NCBI RefSeq assembly: GCF_021155765.1
Contig: NC_060114.1
Location: 20,442,501 to 20,506,500, forward strand
Reading direction: 5' to 3'
From: Diprion similis
Lineage: Eukaryota; Arthropoda; Insecta; Hymenoptera; Diprionidae
Length of the DNA: 64,000 nt
Positions 52,301 through 64,000 of this stretch are shown piece by piece. The position numbers and the translations under genes were made by a program. Below the pieces are notes generated by a model. It worked only from the letters and a program-made list of their open reading frames with translations. It did not search any database and had not been told where the DNA came from. Numbering within the stretch: the first letter of the stretch is position 1; each line of letters begins with the position of its first letter.

Positions 52301-53044
52301 AATATCACCGTATATTCACGGTTGTTTTCAAGCCTTTGAACAGTCCGTGACCAATAATATTTACCATCTGCTAATTCCGTACCTTGAATACTTATCATAT
52401 GCTTTACGTTAAGTTCACGTAATGTTAGCTCGGCAAACAGCTGCAGGTCATGTAGTATAGTAGCAAAAAATTGTCACATTACTTTTTCTGCGTTCAATTC
52501 CCACCTGATCACCTCGTCACGTCACGCCTATCTATACCTCTTATACGATGTTTTTTTTAGGTTATGCCTATAATACCGTTCTTGAATCCGCACTACTCAC
52601 TTCAATCCTGGCACAATATCTCGACCATAAAAGAAAAAGAGAAACAAAAAAAAACACCATGCGATCAGCCCATCGGCACTATTTGCAGCACGGACCCTGA
52701 CCCTGGTCGAGGTTCACATGCCAGGACATGAGGTACACATGCGCGGAGTCAAAGAGGACAGAGCAGATGTTCAACGTCCTGTGACATAACTCAGGAACCC
52801 AAAGAATACACACGCGTACAATGTGCACGAGGTAATATTTTAAGACGCTTTAAAGATTAGGGGGGAGGGGAGAAAATACACTAGCGTAACGGAAAATCTG
52901 CTAAGATTTTTTCGAATCTTCGTCATGTTGTTTGTTCTTCTTCCTGTATTCTCATCTTCGTGACCCTCTTGGCCTTGTCACAGTTTATTTACCTGCAAGT
53001 TCGCATGACTATTAATATATATGTACAAATTTGATTTTCGGTTG

Positions 53045-53196
53045 ATGATAGTTTTTCCGATTTCACATCCACCATCTTGGATTTAGAAATTATCCAATTC
53101 TGACCTCAGATTCGTGATCAGCGACCCCAAAAACCCCTCGGTGACGAAATTCGGGCCAAAATATTGAGTGGATAATTGTGTGACTGAAAGGGTTAA
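53045..53196. mobile_element. TTAA-ended repeat, second copy of the 40.2 kb family
   Basis: Contains TTCTGACCTCAGATTCGTG and CAGCGACCCCAAAAACCCC, an inverted match to the core at 40445-40493, and ends CTGAAAGGGTTAA at 53196. The orientation is opposite to the copy in Ataxin-7 intron 5. The left boundary is not defined. Confidence 0.5.
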
Positions 53197-53665
53197 GCAA
53201 AAGGAAGTGGCATTAAAATATTTGATAAATAAAATCTGCCGCAGAGTGCAAAATATTTTGCTCTACAGACCATGGGAAGTAGAGAACCCGACATACAATG
53301 GACTGCATGAGATTTGAAGGATTGGCTGAGGACAAGCACGATTGTGGTATCAATTAGTATGAATTTCAGATGGAATGTGAGTAGTCTGGCGTTACGACCA
53401 TCATCCTCAAGTTACTCGTAGAGAAGTTTCCGGTGTTGTTTGCATTTCTACCTGAGCGGCGATGGTTCGACTGAACCTGCAAGTGCAGCCTTGCCTTAAA
53501 CTTCTCCACTGGCTTGCAGAGAGTGTGCTAGCTAGTACTTGAATGGATTTGAGAGGCATCTGACAGGGTACAAAGTGACCGATACTTGGGCCCCCGGTTC
53601 TTTGCGCTTAACTCACACTCCTTTGGTGTGCCTTGTTGCAGGCTGGCCGTCTTGAGCCGTATCTG

Positions 53666-53713
53666 CCTACCTACCTACCTACCTAACTACCTACCTACCT
53701 ACCTTCCTTCCTA
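53666..53713. repeat. CCTA tetranucleotide microsatellite
   Basis: About ten CCTA units with one CTAA interruption, followed by CTTC units. Confidence 0.9.
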
Positions 53714-55762
53714 CGAGAAATGCGAGAACCTTGTGCTCGATGCTTCCCCCACCCTCGTAATATGGCGTCCCAGCGGCAACCTGGGTCTGCATCAAGACGC
53801 AGCCTCCCAGAAAGAAGTCGTCAACCACCGTGCCCGGAATCCCAGATCAAGTACGGTACACGCCGTCCTTAGTTCGACATGACGAGTTGCCTAAGTCAGT
53901 GCAGTTTCCCAAGGTGCCCTGCAAGCCCTCGCAAATAGCTGAAAAAACCACATCATCTATTCCTAGACGTGTTTTTCGAGTTTCGTGATTTCAACGTAGC
54001 CTTGCGTCTATTCGCTAATGGATTATGTGCCGTCTCTATACCTGTTCAAAACCTTCAACGATGACGCCGGACGCTGAGGAAAAACACAAGTGAGTATATA
54101 CATCTTATACCCTCGGACCATTACAGGCATTACTTGATTTATAATTATCTATGAAGTAATTTTCAACTATTCGTCAACCAGCCGTCGTGTGGATTGAACG
54201 ATAGAACGACGTTGTGCGTACTAAATGATCGGCCAGCGGATAACCTTGGGTTTATTTGCCACACGCTAATTTATTCATCGCCGATGCTACGAATTAACGG
54301 TTTTTCGTGTACATATTGTTTGCCATTCATTTTGGAAATCGTGTGTTTGATTGGCTGGCAAATTCCAATCTGTATGATAGGATCGGTGCGTGAAGATTTA
54401 ACGCGTATGTGATCGAAAAAAATAACAGCTCTGTTATTTATAATCCAACAAGATGAGTGAAAAAACAAGAGTTTTGTATAAATTCAAATGATATCCGCAC
54501 GGCGGTGATATAAACGCGACAACATTACTCACGATCAGCGCAGCTGATTTACATTACACATTCCGAATTGAGGACCTGCGTCATAGAATGTGAGTCGAAG
54601 AGATAAGATTCATAGTAAAGTTGAGATAAGCCTATTGGCAATGCCGATCTTGAACTACAAGGTCGAAGTGTCAGGTTCGTAGTTTCAAATTCTCGGCGCT
54701 AAAAGTTTCGATCAACATGCACGCGCGACAGGATGAGATAAATTTCAATTCAGCAATTTCCTCCATATGTATCATCGTGACATGCGACATGACCACATCC
54801 GCATGTGTATCGTTAAAATTAGTTGCAACTCCAGCTGATAGTGATTATCGTCTCCGCCAATGAGAATGCTGACCGCACGTCTATAATGAACTGTACCCTA
54901 AACGCGGTTAAAGATCAAGGTAACGGTTGAACACTTCTACACATTGAGCGCATACGAAACAGCAACGCGCGTTCGTCCTTATACATTATTCCTGCATGAA
55001 CGTATTAGACCAAAAATATAGTGCGGCCGATTTTCTGGCCAAACACTCGCGCGTCGAATGCCCACGCTTAAAATCGAGGTGTGGAGCGTGTAACTTGAGC
55101 CAAGTATTAGCTGCCCGATTAACATCAGTCGGTGGCTCAACAACTTGGCGGGCAAGTCGCAGGCACCGAATTATCATCAGCTATGGTTTAACGTGTAGTG
55201 CTGTGTGACATTGTTCCTGAGATTACGATGTAAGCGATCCTTTCATCCGGATGAGCTCGCTCCACACTCCGGGATGAACAAAGTAGTTCAACCTGTAGAG
55301 TTGAGAATTACTGCACCGATTGAGTGAGTTGCTCCTTTTCTCAAACATTTCTGGATCCGGTTCTTCGACGCGCAGAGACACGCGTGTATCAACACATCGT
55401 TAACCGTTGAAAAATCTAGTTCATGGTGGACCCTTCTTCATGGGGGCAATACCCTATTTTCCGTGCTTCTGCGCGACTGTTTGTTCTTCAGATAAGCGTT
55501 ATCAGTAGGTGTGAAGTTGTTCGTGTCTAAGCCGGTGGATACATGGTCAAGATTTGTCTTTTATTTGAGCTCAAAGTCGCTTTCAATTTACAGTCCAAAC
55601 AGCCGTGAACACGTAAACTCCGATTGCTCAACTCGGATTGCAAAACTTGAATCTCACGAACACCTGCAGGGCGATCTTTGGCTAGGCGAACCCAATAGAC
55701 ACGGTCTTCTCAGTTATGAGAATTTAACATCAGTGTGCGGTCTCCGTGCGATAAATTATTAT

Positions 55763-55975
55763 CAGGCTGAAGTTAGTAACGCGATTTTAATGACGCATTT
55801 TTAGAAAAAGTCATTATAATGCAGCCTTAGGATTACCTAAAATTTAGCGAACCGTTAATACAGCGTCGACAAATTCAGATTTTGTAAAATCATCTTCTTC
55901 ACTTATTCCAAAGATACGAAATAGTGATTTTTTGTTTCAACGTTTCGATACGTTAACGTTACCAACTTCAGCCTC
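55763..55975. mobile_element. MITE of the GAGGCTGAAGTTAG family, copy 2
   Basis: Left end CAGGCTGAAGTTAGTAACG and right end CGTTAACGTTACCAACTTCAGCCTC. About 213 bases, non-coding, terminal inverted repeats of about 20 bases. Confidence 0.72.
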
Positions 55976-56425
55976 GTTAATTTTTAGCCCGATTACGTGT
56001 TCCACCTGCAACGCTCTGTCCATTCGAGGCTGATGGAAATTCAGTACTCCCGTCACGTTTTTTGAGACAGTAGTCATAGACCGGTGAAAAAAGAGCGGTA
56101 CAACGTTGATTGAGCAATGCCAAAACACGCGCAGCAGACGCTAGGAGCCGATGAATCAGTTTCATCGGATAATTATTAATTAAATTATTAATGCGAGCGT
56201 TTGACTCTCCCCGATAACGTAAGCCACGCTTTACATTGATCAAGGGCGGAGCTGATATTGGTGAATTGATTGCTGATACGTGTTCATGTAGGTATCCAGA
56301 GTGAGTTACTGCCGTGATACGGTAGTTGAACCTCAGAAAAACTGCAACCGCGCATTCAATGATTGATTGGGATCTCAGCAGCTTAATTCTGATTTCATAT
56401 CCGTGAAGATAGCCGCTGTCCAGAG

Positions 56426-56625
56426 GAGGCTGAAGTTAGCAAGGTTAACGTAACGAAAAATTACTATTTTTCAAGATTATAGTGACTTTGAAGTAGTTAT
56501 GGTTCCAAAATATAAATACGTTTTGCCTAATTATTATTTACTGAATTTTAGACAGTCCTGCAATTGTGAAATGACGCTTCTCCCGAAACGTTAATCAATA
56601 CAATAACGTTGCTAACTTCAGCCTC
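56426..56625. mobile_element. MITE of the GAGGCTGAAGTTAG family, copy 3
   Basis: Left end GAGGCTGAAGTTAGCAAGG and right end AACGTTGCTAACTTCAGCCTC. About 200 bases, non-coding. It lies 450 bases from copy 2. Confidence 0.75.
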
Positions 56626-59600
56626 ATGCTATGCGGAAAAATATTCACACTCACGTTGGACGCGAGTGGATATAAATGAATGAAAATTCAAGAAGAAATC
56701 GTATACCTTCTTGCACATACTCCTCAAGACTTAAAATGTGTGCTTGGATTTACTTATGGGTTGTTCTCTACTCTTAGATCTATAATTAGTTTCGTTGGTT
56801 AATGGAGGTTGTAGGAGAAATTGTTTCACGTGGGTTGACAGTAGGTATAATACGGGGGACGCCTGGACGCCCTGAGGTCAGGTAGAGAGAAAGAACGGGT
56901 TTGGTCACCGTGCTGTAAGGTATCATTTTTTGAGGTTATATTTTCAGTCACGTAATCACCGAGTGTAACCGACTTTGGCGGAGGAAAAATAGGAACTCTC
57001 TTCAGGCAGAATAAGTTATAACTGTAGTAACGAATAATTAAGAACCTATACGGGTTTTTCTCTGTTCAAAAACTTTTCTTCGTTTTTCGAAAGAGTCTTC
57101 TTCAATTGCGAGTCATTACCACCTCAGCAATTGCTCAGTGAATGTACAACTTCCTCTACAGCATCGGTTAATTAGCGTTGCAATTATCACCGATTTATGT
57201 ACCACCAATTACCAGTCCACCTTTCTCATCGATTGCTGTGGAGATAGAGAGTCAAGATCAATGCCGATCAACTCGTTTTTCTTGTTTTCCGGGTTAATTC
57301 GCTCCACACTAATAATGAGAATGATCAAAAATAATCAACTTCTAATGAAATCGTTTATTTTTCTCGAATAATCGAGTATAATCGATTATTTTTCAAACTC
57401 TATTAATCGACCGCCACAATTATTATTTTTTTTCACGATCGGTTCTTTTTTTTGTACTCCCATGAACGACGCAATACAACATCAATTTGTGTGATTACAG
57501 TATTAATTATTGTCATTGTCTTATTTACTAGGAACCTATTTGATCTAATAAGTGAAAGATTAATGAATATTTTTACCTGAAATTAGAAAATATTTGGACC
57601 AAAACTATAATAAATTATAAGAAAAACTTTTCCTCTATTGAGACTACATACTGAAATTTAGAAAATTTTGGTTTTAAATGCACCGTTTGAAAAAAATATG
57701 AAACAATCGATGAATCGATTAATTTTTACCAATTCTATCGAGTCGTGTTCGATTATTTTTGTCGTCTCGATTAATCGATGCATCCAATATTTCTAGGTTA
57801 GTGGCCATTGCCATTCGACACCCGGTATGTAGATGCGTGAAATTTCACAGTTCACAGCTTAGGCTTAATGCACGTATGGTTTATGTGGGTGTTTCTACAC
57901 GCCTAGTCATTCGTTCGAACGCCTTTGGTTGAGCTACATTGCACGAGAAGGTGGGAGACCATACACAAACTGCTTCGGTGTGCGAATGCGTTGATTATAC
58001 TTTATACTCTCTTCTATAAATGGGTTATGCGATTCTCCCGAGAGTTCGAGAGGCGTTTTGTCATCCAATGAAAGATAACCGTAACGTTTCTACATTCCGC
58101 AGTTAATCATTAACGGTTTATCTATGATTTTGGTTTCGACTTTATCGTACTGGAACGCTTTTGCACGTCGGTTTTTCGTTCACATTATCATTTTCATTTT
58201 TCGCATTATTTTCCTCATCATGTAGCACCAATGGCGGTGCGTGTGAAGTGACAGGTCGGATATGTATGTATAATCGTCTTGCAAAACTATGACGGCATCT
58301 GGTGCGTGCGTGCTTACGAGGCAAATAAATACAGGAAATAGTATACAATCACCTTTGAAACACATGGCGGTACTGTTTCATAATACCGAATAACGTTTAC
58401 GATTAGAATAACGTTTATGTCACTCTGTGTATATATACAATATGAACAATTAAAGTTTTTGTCAAACCGCACCTCGTCTGCATTTATGTAATATCTGTTC
58501 GCATATTAGGTAAGCGATACATGGTTTTCACAAACCGTATAATTACTGATACCTGCCATTTTTCAACTTCCGAGCACAATTGGAAAATAATCATGAAGAC
58601 CAGAGGAAAGTGAATTTCTTTTATTACACAATTACCAGTCGTTTCGTATGGACAAATTTTCATGTATTACGAGACAATCCTTAAGGGGGCTGGTCAATTT
58701 CGATCTCCAAATATGACATTCCACGTATCTCAAACGCGAAATAGGAGCAGAAATGAAGAAATGGCATGAATTCTACGAATTTACTATTGCGATTTCGTAG
58801 CATCCATGCCACATCGTTATTTCGGTGTCAAATGTAAATGCATCGGAGTGTTTTTGTTCAGAATTGCGTCTATAATGGGGCTGTTAAGCCCTTTTTCGCG
58901 TTCTAAATACTTGAACTTGGATATTTGGAGGTATATATAATGCACAAGAGTATTATTTTTTCTAGCAGCCCGTCGGGGATACGATAATAAAATTTGCCTT
59001 CGCGTGCATCCAACTGGCATCCTTTTGCCCCCACCCAAAAAAAAAAAAAAAAATCCTAGACAACGACCAAAACCCTGGAGGTATAATATTCTATACTTAG
59101 CCTGGTCTTACTTTCCAGGAAACACTTCCGATTCTTAAGAGTATGTTTTTATTCTTGTACTTAAGCAGAGAACGTGGCGTCGCCTCACGCGACTCGGATC
59201 TTCCCGTTGGGGGCGGATTTGTGAAAATGATAAAAATACGTGAGATTTTCTTTTTCATCCGCATACTGTGGCATATCCGGTTCCCATTTATTTTTGGTGC
59301 CCGACCCATTGACAAAAAGTTAATGCGGACAAGCAGCCAGCCGGCGAGTTCTCGAGTCTCGCCGGGCAAGATAATATGAGGAAGCAAAGAAATTGCTGAG
59401 GATATATCGGGTTGGTTAGGTTGGATTTTCCTGCCCGTTTTAACGCCGAGAAGTTCTTCAGTTTACTCAAGACAATATCCAGACCGTTTCGTTGTCTCGT
59501 GTTTTACTAAGTTTCAATGCACACCGTCCTGCAGTACTTTGACTTCGTCTTTCACGCTTTCTTCTTATTTTGCTTCTTTCTTTTCCTTTCCTCTTTTTCC

Positions 59601-60546
59601 CAGCGTTTTCTTCTTACATTTTTTTATTTTCGCTCTCGTCAACCCTCTCTTTTCAATACGAACAGAGACCTCAGCACTGCAGCTCTTTATTTATACACAC
59701 AGCGGCTCATTAAAATCTTAACCCATTAAGTTTATTTGAAGTAAAAACATTCCACCCTGGCAGAACTTGACTAATTTGCTCCTCGTAGGTATACACATGC
59801 TGTATGCTGTATGCACACATAACTATACCTTCTCCCGATGAGATTTTCCACCTGTAACGAAATAACTCTTATATACCAAGGCTAGTCACTTGATTCGTTT
59901 ATCCATTTATGTCTAATAAAGTTTTTATCAAGTCCGCGAGTGACTTTAACCTGAAAATATGAGTAGCCAATTAATTCCATGTGATGCTTAGACCGAATTA
60001 AAATATACCAATCGGCAAATGGAATAGATGAAACAATGACAATAAAAACCGTTTATACTTACGGTCATGTAGTACTCCTACCTTTACCGACCGATTATTT
60101 AATACCGGAAGAAAAAGGGTGAGTTTGCTGTGTCGGTAAGGATGGGAGCACAACCTGACCTTAACGATTCCAACTTTCGTAGAGTAATTGATGACCGTCG
60201 AATCGAGTTGGTACTGTTGAATTATTTCCGTGATGCCATATCCGTCGGATTCGAGAGTTGTCCAATTCGGAAGGAGGTCAGACGAGCCTCAATGGATGTG
60301 CTCGCAATACAAGCCAGTACAGGATCAAAATGACCAGCGAATGCAGCTTAATGACGCGTGAATAGTCACTTCATTCACCAGCTTGACCGCGTGGCGTCGA
60401 TTTTCTGGTTTGGCAGCCTTTGAGCTGTACAGAGACTGCACTACTAGACAGTAACGTGAATCAACAAAAAACCGGATTTCGCAGTTGTAATTTCTTCGTT
60501 CTCTCATGAGCTGAAGCTGTGTACAAGAAACCGTTTTTTCCATTAA

Positions 60547-60698
60547 TCCTTAGAGGACCGGGGTCTGAAGAATTTCGAAAAACCTTTCTTTCAATAGAAA
60601 ACTGATCTAAAGTCCAGAACATTGGACCAAATTAAAGTCAAATGTAATTAGTAGGTCAATGACTTTACGCCAAATGACGTATGCCGGTCCTCTAAGGG
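60547..60698. mobile_element. TTAA-flanked MITE, piggyBac-like, 152 bp
   Basis: TTAA at 60543-60546 and again at 60699-60702 flank terminal inverted repeats TCCTTAGAGGACCGG and CCGGTCCTCTAAGGG. TTAA duplication is the hallmark of piggyBac transposition. There is no coding capacity. Confidence 0.8.
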
Positions 60699-62814
60699 TT
60701 AAAATCCAATCAGCCCTGAGGAAGTATGCGCAAAAAATATTTGAACACCCCAAAATGTAAATGCACGAGGAAACGCTAGGAGTATTATTATCAGTACAGT
60801 GGAAGGCGAACATTGACTGTCAATGATCGTCGATTCTTATCGGTTGAAAAAGGGGGAACAAGGAGGCGACAGAAAAAATATTTTTATCAGGCTGCGTGAG
60901 TCAGTACATTATCTATTGATTTCTGGTGTCAGTCAGAACAGAGTTCTCACTCTCTCATTCTCTGTCTCTCTTGGTCTCTCTAAACTCAATCAGTGACTGT
61001 TTTTCGAACCGTTCGTCCGGCGGGTTCATTCCGCGGTTTTGTCGTGTCGTCACCGTTTCAGAGCGTTTCTTGCACCCTAGAAGTTGCTTTTTCAATATTT
61101 TGAAGGGTCCGATGGACCCGAGAAAACTAGGCCATGGTTACCGAGTAATAGTGCGTTAAAAACTCGCCGCAGGCTGCAGCTGAGCCTCGCAGATATAAGG
61201 TTCGTATAGCTGGCTAATATGTTCACTTACTTACTTACTTTCCATTCAAGCTGACCGATCGTGAGCAACTCGCATGCGATTCCTTTTACGCGAGTGGTTT
61301 TATACTTACACGTTCTTACATTTTACCTCGCGGACCCTCCGATGTTCAGACCTCTTCAAGGCTTCAACCGGTTTCTCATTCCTGCAACGTACCTATACAC
61401 CATTCTTCGGCAAGCGCTTGTATTGCTGTACGGTTGGTTGATCGTCTTCGGACCGAAATGAAGAGTAGACGAGATTAATGATTTTGATTTTTTGCCATTA
61501 ATTTCAAGTCATTCTTATTGAGTTCTTGACCGAGTAATGACCGAAAACACTTAACAATTACTCTAAGAGCGACCAAAAGTTATTATAAGTTATAACAATT
61601 GCGACAACTTAAATATGACAATCGGATCACTGAAAATCACCAGAAACGACTTGAAGCGATGTGGAAACTTTCGAAAATCATGCGTGACGTTGAAAGTGAA
61701 CATTGCGAAATCACAATTGGCATTAAAAAATCACATGATAAACTAAAAACGAATAAAAATCACTCGGAAACAAAGTAAATGAATGAAAGTGATTCGTGTG
61801 ATTCCAAAGTGAAAGGGTCCCTCTAGTCATACACACTGCAACCTCGATCACTAACTTTGATAAAAATGATATTTTCGGTAAATCACTAACGTCCGTGAGA
61901 GCCGAAATAGACAATGCACCGTCAATAATAGATTAGTGAGATTTTTCCTTTTCTATTTGTTTCTCTTTCTTGTTTTCCCTCAGTCGTCTTCAGCTGCATA
62001 CCCATACATACTTGAGTACAAGTTGCATAGACATGTATCGTACGTGTACGTTCGTCGGACCAGAAATCCGGATGACAAAATTAGAATGTCATGAGACTGT
62101 GTGTAAGGTAGGAAGAGAGAAGAGAGAGAGAGAGACTTGCATCACATACAGGTATTGTGTGCATGTGGAGGTATAAGGTACTTGTATCGTCGAGGAGTCG
62201 AAAATGCTCAGAACTCCGCTGCATGTACTTAGGTTATGGCGACGTCCGGATGACGCAGAATAGATTCGTCGTTTGAACCACGTGACCAGGTTATACGCGT
62301 TACGTGCTCACGTATGCGTCCATACGCCGGCCGTTAACGCAGTAACTCGTTCGGCGCAGCAATTAGGTGTTAATTTTATACCTTGAGGCCAGAGGAATTT
62401 TTACCCCTTAGGGTTAATTGGGTGACGCCTGTTAAATACTGATACTATGGAAATTGTCCCATTGGATTCTATTCCAAAAGTAGTAGGCTAGCTGTTGCTT
62501 TTTCTTAGCTTTCATTATTTTTCCGAAGAAAACAAAGGAGCTAGGGAACAAAAACAAGATAAGGAATCGAAACAAAAGACCAATTTTTCTTTGAATCTTA
62601 GTTAATTCCTTCCTTTGTTTTTTTATTAGGAGAATAATAAAATCTGAGACTGTCCCGATATTTTAACCATTTATTTCTACCTTCTGGTATTCCTGTTTGC
62701 AATTACTTATAAATATCAGTCGGTTCCCTTCCAACGTCCGTTGTAGTTAGTCACGATTCGACGGCGTCGCTTTGGCTCACTCTGGCACTGGTCTACACGC
62801 TTAAATATACTAGT

Positions 62815-62861
62815 AATAGTAGTAGTAGCAATAGTAGTAATAGTAGTAGTAGTAGTAATAG
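62815..62861. repeat. TAG/TAA trinucleotide microsatellite
   Basis: Imperfect tandem TAG units with TAA and CAA interruptions. Confidence 0.85.
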
Positions 62862-63111
62862 TAAGTACCTACGTTAAACGATATTAACGTAGAATCATTT
62901 CACTTGCTAGTCACACGTGGTTTCCTACCACGTGGTCGTGATGACAGCTCGCCACGTGTTTATGATCTAACATCGGTTAACTATTTTAAACGTAATTTAT
63001 GTGAAAAGCGTTCTATAATAAATTATAGCCACGTACCTACATCGAATATAACCGGCAATGTATATTGAGTTACGCGATTTAATAATTATCGTTTTAATTT
63101 TCTATTTTCAG

Positions 63112-63291
63112 GACCTTCCCAAAGATGCCTTCCTTCCACTGACCGAAGTGACGAAAAATTGGAAGGAGTAAGAATAATTTGGAAAAAACTGTGAAAAATA
63201 ATATAAACTAACGGAAAAATATCAAGATCAAAGACGGCAGAAAGGATGTCGCTAACGGTCGAGATTCAGGCACCGCTTCTGAACGGAAATG
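63112..63291 (+). CDS. First coding exon of an unidentified gene leaving the window
   Basis: An exon bounded by an acceptor (ctattttcag at 63111) and a strong donor (AATG|GTAAGA at 63292). The coding part starts at ATG 63246 and encodes MSLTVEIQAPLLNGN, ending after one base of the next codon. The preceding 134 bases would be 5' UTR and hold a five-codon upstream frame (ATG at 63125, TGA at 63140-63142). No ORF within the window continues it, so the next exon probably lies to the right. The product cannot be named from 15 residues, and the exon call rests on splice sites and the ATG alone. Confidence 0.42.
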
Positions 63292-64000
63292 GTAAGAAAA
63301 AAAAAATAGAGAAAGAGCAAAAAGATTGTGTCAAACGCGGCATTATGATAAGCGGATGGAAAAAATTCGGTTTCACTGGCATTGATGGCTCGGAATAATG
63401 ATTCGAATTATACAAATCCGAGATTTATTATAGCTATATAGCTATTTCGCAACTTGATTAAGGAGTAAAGTGAATTCGGTGCCTTTTTCTTTTCATTAAA
63501 CACCGCATCCAGCATTAAACGAGCCATCAATAAACCTAAATAAAAAACTTTGGGCCCCTGGGTCCCTGACCCTGATGCGTCCCTGACAAGCGGCTAATTA
63601 CGACGTACGGAAGCTCCAGTGTCATTTAAACATAACGCGTAAACGGAACTCATCGTCAGGTGTGAGGCTAACGAACTTTCTTAGATTATTATTAACGGAG
63701 GCTTTTGGATTCCGGCCAATAGTTACAACAGATTCCGTTTCAGTGTAATCCAAGAGGTCATTGACCCATCGTGTTTTGAGAATCTTGCCTGCAAATATAT
63801 GCACGGCAGATATCGTTACGTAACGAACGAGTAATTGTGCCACAATTCGCACAAGTATCACGCGATTCTCTTAATGTATGTATCTACCTATATCAGACAT
63901 CAATTGGAATATTATGTACGAAGTGTCCTACTTTCCTAGATAACATATCACAGAACAGGGTAACTGACCGATTATACTTCGGAAACAGAGGGATGGGAGA
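63292..64000. other. Probable first coding intron, no exon seen
   Basis: AT-rich sequence without a supported exon. The open frame at 63622-63861 (-) has no recognisable feature. Confidence 0.4.

Larger units (their letters stand above)
47568..53030. other. Intergenic, no gene seen; simple repeats
   Basis: AT-rich DNA with AAT-type repeats (about 47778-47865), TA repeats (about 47943-47965 and 48437-48456), ATC/ATT repeats (about 48640-48725), and long A and T runs at 48931-48963 and 49082-49142. A GC-richer imperfect inverted repeat sits at about 50229-50295. Open frames at 52056-52398 (-) have an ordinary amino-acid mix but no recognisable domain or splice context. Confidence 0.5.
53714..63111. 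other. Intergenic or intronic, no gene seen apart from MITEs
   Basis: No coding exon I can support. It holds two copies of the GAGGCTGAAGTTAG MITE (55763-55975, 56426-56625), a TTAA-flanked MITE (60547-60698) and a TAG-type microsatellite (62815-62861). The right part is probably 5' flank or intron of the gene whose coding exon lies at 63112-63291. Confidence 0.5.

Noticed and set aside
52056..52398. Two overlapping minus-strand frames that might be a frameshifted gene remnant
   Set aside because: Neither frame shows a motif I can name, there is no clear splice context, and the composition is within chance range.
1..64000. tRNA, rRNA or CRISPR arrays
   Set aside because: No tRNA B-box with a matching acceptor stem, no rRNA core words and no regularly spaced direct repeats were found by eye.

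Overview
The window is animal nuclear DNA: genes split by GT..AG introns, long AT-rich intergenic stretches, many microsatellites and homopolymers, and numerous foldback or MITE-like elements. Gene content (a maverick-like TGF-beta ligand, a CUPID-domain cytohesin adaptor like Drosophila stepping stone, makorin, Ataxin-7) and short TTAGG-type motifs point to an insect, and I infer a holometabolous one, possibly a hymenopteran such as a sawfly. All gene models were built by hand by joining reading frames across splice sites of matching phase. For makorin, the CUPID gene, Ataxin-7 and the cysteine-rich gene, the summed exon lengths are exact multiples of three.

Layout. 1618-12559 (+): last two recognisable coding exons of a TGF-beta ligand (mav-like), split by a 10 kb intron; its 5' exons were not found. 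14582-14930: MITE. 18369-20917 (+): an unrecognised secreted protein of 197 residues made of three tandem six-cysteine units, the best candidate here for an undescribed gene. 25381-28103 (+): CUPID/DUF3338 cytohesin adaptor with a 21-residue polyglutamine tract. 32205-35100 (-): makorin RING E3 ligase, complete in six exons. 36669-41440 (+): Ataxin-7, the SAGA deubiquitinase-module subunit, in six exons, divergent from makorin across a 1.6 kb spacer that holds a 163 bp CAG/CTG-bearing palindrome. 41441-63111: 21.7 kb with no convincing gene but many inverted-repeat elements, including four packed into 44.6-47.6 kb. 63112-63291 (+): first coding exon of a gene that leaves the window.

The genes are not an operon or pathway. 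Makorin (ubiquitin ligase) and Ataxin-7 (histone deubiquitination) may share a bidirectional promoter. The repeats form several families: a MITE with three copies (4.1, 55.8 and 56.4 kb), TTAA-ended piggyBac-like sequences (40.2, 53.2 and 60.5 kb), a TA-flanked mariner-like MITE (46.5 kb), and long foldbacks inside Ataxin-7 intron 5 and downstream of Ataxin-7.
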